Positions 6,567 to 9,984 of a DNA stretch of 9,984 bases are shown in pieces. The position numbers and the translations under genes were made by a program. This stretch comes from Chryseosolibacter sp049791675. GTDB taxonomy: Bacteria > Bacteroidota > Bacteroidia > Cytophagales > Cyclobacteriaceae. Every line of letters begins with the position of its first letter. Positions within the stretch are counted from its first letter, which is position 1. Below the pieces are notes generated by a model. That model was not told the origin of the DNA, searched no databases, and saw only the letters and a program-made list of their open reading frames with translations. The stretch is taken from NCBI GenBank assembly GCA_049791675.1, contig JBARAD010000287.1, forward strand, positions 1-9,984, written 5' to 3'.

Positions 6567-7562
6567 ATGAACGAAGAAAACAAAACAATCAATCCAAAAA
6601 CGATTCCGATCGGAGTGGTGGGCCTCGGCCTCATGGGCTGCAGCATTGCCACATGTTTTTTGATCGCCGGACATCCCGTCGTCGCAATAGCGCCCATTGA
6701 AAATGACCTGTCACATGCCGGGAAAAGGATCAAAGACCATTTAACCAAATCAAAGGAAGAAGGTCTGACGCCGTCAGCGCCGGAGACGCTGCTGAGAAAT
6801 CTGACCATTACAATGGATTATGCTGCGCTCACGGATTGTGCATTGGTCGTTGAATGCACACTGGAGGATCAGGCCATCAAGAAGTCGGTATATGAAAAAA
6901 TTGAGGCTGTCATACAGTCCGATGCCATTTTAACCAGTAATACATCCGCCATTCCCATCAGTATCCTTCAGAAATTGACGAAACATCCCGAAAGATTCCT
7001 GGGATTGCACTGGGCGGAGCCTTCGCATACTACGCGCTTCCTCGAGATCATATGCGGCGAACTCAGCGATGTAGCCCATGGCGAGTATCTATACGAGCTT
7101 TCGCATCATTGGGGAAAGGAACCCACGCTGGTGCGGAAAGACATTCGCGGTTTCATTACGAACCGTTTGATGTATGCGATGTACCGCGAGGCATTTTACC
7201 TGGTGGAAAACGGCTATGCCACCGTCGAGGATGTCGACCGGGCGTGCAGGAATAACGCGGGCTACTGGATGACACTGGTCGGTGTGTTCCGGTGGATGGA
7301 CCTGACCGGTGTTCCAGCTTATCATACGGTCATGAAAGATCTGTTCCCCACACTGAATAACCAGACCACAGTCCCCAAACTGATTGATGACATTGTCAAA
7401 GCCGGAGGGAAGGGCGTAGCCAATGCCCATGGTTTTCATTCGTATACGCCGGAGGAAGCGAAGCTGTGGGAAGAAACTTTCAAGGAATTCAGTTACGAGA
7501 TCAGAAAGCTTGCACTGAAATATCCTGCGGATGTTGTGAAGAAGAAGATGAATCGTGACTAG
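6567..7562 (+). CDS. 3-hydroxyacyl-CoA dehydrogenase-family NAD-dependent oxidoreductase
   Basis: This encodes 331 residues, consistent with a two-domain 3-hydroxyacyl-CoA dehydrogenase-type enzyme without a fused hydratase. The Rossmann domain has GLGLMG at 19-24, VVECTLED at 94-101 (E96) and the SNTS motif at 124-127. The catalytic dyad is preserved: H148 in GLHWAEP and E160, 12 residues later as in characterised members. The hinge motif KDIRGFITNR (191-200) includes the conserved Asn199. The C-terminal helical domain covers about 195-310. The usual GLHFFNP is replaced by GLHWAEPSHTTRF, which suggests a substrate other than ordinary fatty acyl-CoA. Related folds act on L-gulonate, carnitine or hydroxy-acids, so the substrate is open. 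It is cytoplasmic. It follows the SDR gene on the same strand after 104 nt that include heptamer array D. A shared transcript is possible because no terminator is seen between them. Confidence 0.88.
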   Translation: MNEENKTINPKTIPIGVVGLGLMGCSIATCFLIAGHPVVAIAPIENDLSHAGKRIKDHLTKSKEEGLTPSAPETLLRNLTITMDYAALTDCALVVECTLEDQAIKKSVYEKIEAVIQSDAILTSNTSAIPISILQKLTKHPERFLGLHWAEPSHTTRFLEIICGELSDVAHGEYLYELSHHWGKEPTLVRKDIRGFITNRLMYAMYREAFYLVENGYATVEDVDRACRNNAGYWMTLVGVFRWMDLTGVPAYHTVMKDLFPTLNNQTTVPKLIDDIVKAGGKGVANAHGFHSYTPEEAKLWEETFKEFSYEIRKLALKYPADVVKKKMNRD

Positions 7563-7564
7563 TA

Positions 7565-7604
7565 TGCACGATTGACGATTCACGCGATTACCGATGTTCC
7601 CGAT
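7565..7604. repeat. Degenerate repeat array E (TTCACGA / CGATT type)
   Basis: TGCACGA, TTGACGA and TTCACGC are contiguous heptamers at 7565-7585, close to array B. In the wider stretch the word CGAT recurs at 7569, 7576, 7585, 7592 and 7601, with alternating spacings of 7, 9, 7 and 9 nt. The array starts 3 nt after the dehydrogenase stop codon and fills much of the gap before the rhamnosidase gene. Confidence 0.5.
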
Positions 7605-7610
7605 TTCTTG

Positions 7611-7618
7611 TACTTTAG
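7611..7618 (+). promoter_or_regulatory. Possible -7 element for the rhamnosidase gene
   Basis: TACTTTAG matches TAnnTTTG except at one fixed position and lies 19 nt before the ATG at 7638. No convincing -33 TTTG is seen upstream, where array E lies. Weak candidate. Confidence 0.2.
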
Positions 7619-7637
7619 TTACCTGATACAATCAACG

Positions 7638-9984
7638 ATGGGCAAGTCAACAAGCAGGTTTATTTTTCTAAGCTTATTCTGTTTATTCACCATGACCCTT
7701 TTCGCCGCTTCGCCATTGCAACCCGGCGGCCTGAAGTGTGAGTATCTCAGTAATCCAATCAACATCGATACGGCGACGCCAAGGTTCAGCTGGAGTTTTA
7801 CTTCGACTGAGAGAGACCAGTGGCAATCAGCCTATGAGATCATCGTCGGTGATGATGAGGCTGCGATCCGCAGTGGCAGTGGCAATCTCTGGAACAGTGG
7901 CAAAACGCAATCGGGTCAAAGTGTCAATGTGTCCTATCAGGGAAAGGCACTGCAACCAGTTTCGCGATACTACTGGCGTGTCAGGGTTTACGACGGAAAG
8001 GGGCAGGCTTCAGCGTGGAGTCAGCCTGCCTGGTTTGAAACGGCGATGCTCAAAGATGGTGACTGGCAGGGCAGGTGGATCAGCGATGGAAGCAAACAGC
8101 CCGACCGTGACGAAGATTATTTCAAGGATGACCGTATGCCTTTGTTCCGGAAGGAATTTACGGCCACAAAAAATATTACTTCGGCCAGGCTGTACATCTC
8201 GGGCGTTGGCTACTATGAAGCATACCTCAATGGAAAGAAGGTAAGTGATCATGTGCTTGATCCGGGGTGGACGACCTACAGGAAGCAGGTATTGTATGTC
8301 GTCCACGATGTCACGTCCCTGTTGCGGAAAGGACAGAACGCAGCTGGCGTGATGCTGGGCAATGGATGGTGGAATCCGCTACCGATCAAACTCTTCGGGA
8401 GGTGGGATCTCCGCGATTATCAGCAAACAGGGCGCCCGTGTTTCAAGGCAGAGATCCGGATCACGTACAGCGACCAATCTGTCGAAGTGGTCCCTACTGA
8501 TGAATCCTGGGTGACCACACCGGGACCGATCGTGCGCAACAATGTTTACCTCGGCGAACACTACGATGCGCGACTGGAGCGCGAAGGGTGGAATACAGTA
8601 AACGCAGGCAAGAAAGAATGGAGTCATGCAGCACTGGTTACCGGTCCTTCCGGGAGGCTCAGCACACAGATGCAGCCCCCGATCAGGGTTACAAAAGTCC
8701 TTAGACCCGTGCGTATCACACAACCCCGGCCGGATACTTTTATCCTCGATATGGGCCAGAATTTCGCCGGTGTGATCAGACTGAAAGTAAAAGGACCCGC
8801 AGGAAAGAAAATTACCCTGCGATATGGTGAGGATGTGTTCAAAGATGGAACGCTGAATTATCATACAACGGTGATGACACAGATCCGGAAAGGCGGCATC
8901 AAGGCGGGACCCGGCGCTCCTGAAACAGCATGGCAGGAAGATGGCTATACGCTGAAAGGAAAAGGTGTTGAATCATGGGCGCCGCGCTTTACCTTTCACG
9001 GCTTCCGGTATGTGGAGGTCACCGGTTGGCCGGGAACGCCGCAGCCTTCCGACTTCGAGGGATTGCGAATGAATGCTGATCTTCAGGAAGCCGGAACGTT
9101 CAGTTGTTCGAATGATATGTTCAACAAATTGAATGAGGTAATCCGATGGACATTCCTCAGTAATGTTTTCAGCGTTCAGTCTGATTGCCCGGCCCGGGAA
9201 AAAATGGGTTATGGTGCCGATATGGTTGTGAGTGCCAACGCATTCATGTACAATTTCGATATGGCAAACTTTTACCGCAAGGCTGTTCACGATTTTGCAA
9301 ACGAACAATTGCCGGACGGGGGCATCACTGAAATCGCGCCGCATACGGGGATTGCTGACCGCGGATACGGCGGCGATTCCGGACCCCTGGGCTGGCAGTT
9401 GGGATTCCCCTTTCTCCAGGAACAGCTTTATGATTTCTACGGCGACCGGGAAGTGGTGGAACAGCATTACAATGGCATCGTGCGCCAGATGGACTTTTTG
9501 CAGGAAAAAGCCGTCGAGGGACTTTTTCATTGGGATATCGGCGACCATGAAGCGCTGGATCCGAAAGCTGAGGCATTTTCAGCATCCGCCTTTTATTATC
9601 ACCACGCGCAACTCGCAGCCAGATTTGCCGGACTGCTCGGCAGGAAGGCCGATTCCGTAAAATATGCAGGGCTGTCGGGCGGCATCAAAGCAGCGATGGT
9701 ACGCAAATATCTGGTGCCCGGCACAGGCAGGTTCGACAATGGAACACAGGCTGCGCAGATATTCGCCTTATGGTATGATCTGTCTCCTGAAAAAGATAAA
9801 ACGATGCAGGTGCTGATGGATGAATTTGCGCGGCACGGGGGGCATTTGTCAACGGGAATCTTCGCGACAAAAATGATGTTCGACGTGCTGCGTGAAAATG
9901 ACCGCAATGACGTGGCCTATTCGGTTGCAGATGCGGAAGGCTTTCCGGGATGGAGGCACATGCTCGACAACGGTGCCACTACAC
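7638..9984 (+). CDS. Secreted GH78 alpha-L-rhamnosidase, 3'-truncated by window edge
   Basis: The frame is open from ATG 7638 to the right edge (782 complete codons). The start gives a clean signal peptide (MGKSTSRF, hydrophobic core, FAA at about 22-24). A later in-frame Met19 would destroy it, and the first upstream in-frame stop is that of the preceding gene. The order fits GH78. An N-terminal Ig-like domain (LKCEYLSNPINIDTATPRFSW) is followed by a jelly-roll rhamnosidase N domain around 160-330 (ARLYISGVGYYEAYLNGKKV; GNGWWN at 241-246). Next comes a segment with DMGQNFAG from 371, then the (alpha/alpha)6 catalytic barrel. The catalytic loop SDCPAREKMGYGAD contains E521, the likely general acid, and WDIGDHE at 632-638 lies in the active-site region. 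The visible sequence stops at NGATT (778-782), just before the conserved region expected to hold the general base. The enzyme hydrolyses terminal alpha-L-rhamnosyl residues in pectin, other polysaccharides, saponins or flavonoid glycosides, outside the cytoplasm. It supports the view that the locus handles a rhamnose-bearing glycan. Confidence 0.93.
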   Translation, partial: MGKSTSRFIFLSLFCLFTMTLFAASPLQPGGLKCEYLSNPINIDTATPRFSWSFTSTERDQWQSAYEIIVGDDEAAIRSGSGNLWNSGKTQSGQSVNVSYQGKALQPVSRYYWRVRVYDGKGQASAWSQPAWFETAMLKDGDWQGRWISDGSKQPDRDEDYFKDDRMPLFRKEFTATKNITSARLYISGVGYYEAYLNGKKVSDHVLDPGWTTYRKQVLYVVHDVTSLLRKGQNAAGVMLGNGWWNPLPIKLFGRWDLRDYQQTGRPCFKAEIRITYSDQSVEVVPTDESWVTTPGPIVRNNVYLGEHYDARLEREGWNTVNAGKKEWSHAALVTGPSGRLSTQMQPPIRVTKVLRPVRITQPRPDTFILDMGQNFAGVIRLKVKGPAGKKITLRYGEDVFKDGTLNYHTTVMTQIRKGGIKAGPGAPETAWQEDGYTLKGKGVESWAPRFTFHGFRYVEVTGWPGTPQPSDFEGLRMNADLQEAGTFSCSNDMFNKLNEVIRWTFLSNVFSVQSDCPAREKMGYGADMVVSANAFMYNFDMANFYRKAVHDFANEQLPDGGITEIAPHTGIADRGYGGDSGPLGWQLGFPFLQEQLYDFYGDREVVEQHYNGIVRQMDFLQEKAVEGLFHWDIGDHEALDPKAEAFSASAFYYHHAQLAARFAGLLGRKADSVKYAGLSGGIKAAMVRKYLVPGTGRFDNGTQAAQIFALWYDLSPEKDKTMQVLMDEFARHGGHLSTGIFATKMMFDVLRENDRNDVAYSVADAEGFPGWRHMLDNGATT

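Noticed and set aside
5698..6588. A 296-codon open frame on the minus strand opposite the SDR gene
   Set aside because: It lies fully over a gene with complete SDR motifs, its translation shows no recognisable domain, and it is a by-product of codon bias in the real gene.
7738..8244. A 168-codon plus-strand frame inside the rhamnosidase gene
   Set aside because: The GH78 frame from 7638 is uninterrupted to the window edge with conserved motifs, so this is a shifted-frame shadow.

Overview
The window looks like chromosomal DNA of a glycan-degrading Bacteroidota bacterium, probably Chitinophagaceae or Cytophagales-like. The reasons are a SusD/RagB lipoprotein tail, a very large FG-GAP/VCBS plus ASPIC-UnbV lipoprotein, a GH78 alpha-L-rhamnosidase, a TAnnTTTG-type promoter element, and the lack of Shine-Dalgarno sequences ahead of most starts. 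The phylum is well supported; the genus is not determinable from what I can see.

Layout. Positions 1-614 hold the C-terminal end of a SusD-like nutrient-binding lipoprotein, closed by a clear rho-independent terminator (651-675). A promoter-like element follows at once and leads into a 1110-residue beta-propeller lipoprotein (731-4063). This converges on a minus-strand gene for a secreted carbon-nitrogen hydrolase (4259-5581). A 140-bp AT-rich divergent region separates that gene from a plus-strand SDR dehydrogenase (5722-6462). A 3-hydroxyacyl-CoA-dehydrogenase-type enzyme (6567-7562) comes next. Last is the first 782 codons of a secreted GH78 alpha-L-rhamnosidase, which runs off the right edge (7638-9984).

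How the genes may work together. SusD, the propeller lipoprotein and GH78 are typical of a polysaccharide-utilisation neighbourhood: capture at the outer membrane, cell-surface or periplasmic binding, and release of L-rhamnose. The two NAD-dependent dehydrogenases could oxidise a released sugar-derived hydroxy-acid or an aglycone. The secreted amidase/nitrilase-fold protein could act on an amide-bearing substrate. Both of these roles are inferred from context, and no substrate is proven.

The most unusual content is non-coding. Four short intergenic zones carry degenerate tandem repeats built on a 7-nt period, with different heptamer words in each (CCACAGA, TTCACGA, ACTnnnn and CAAYAAC types). 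One heptamer family (TTCACGA) recurs about 3.4 kb away, and one array supplies the stop codon of the amidase gene. The pattern resembles the heptameric short tandemly repeated repetitive sequences (STRR) known from cyanobacteria. No tRNA, rRNA, CRISPR array, transposase or phage gene was seen.
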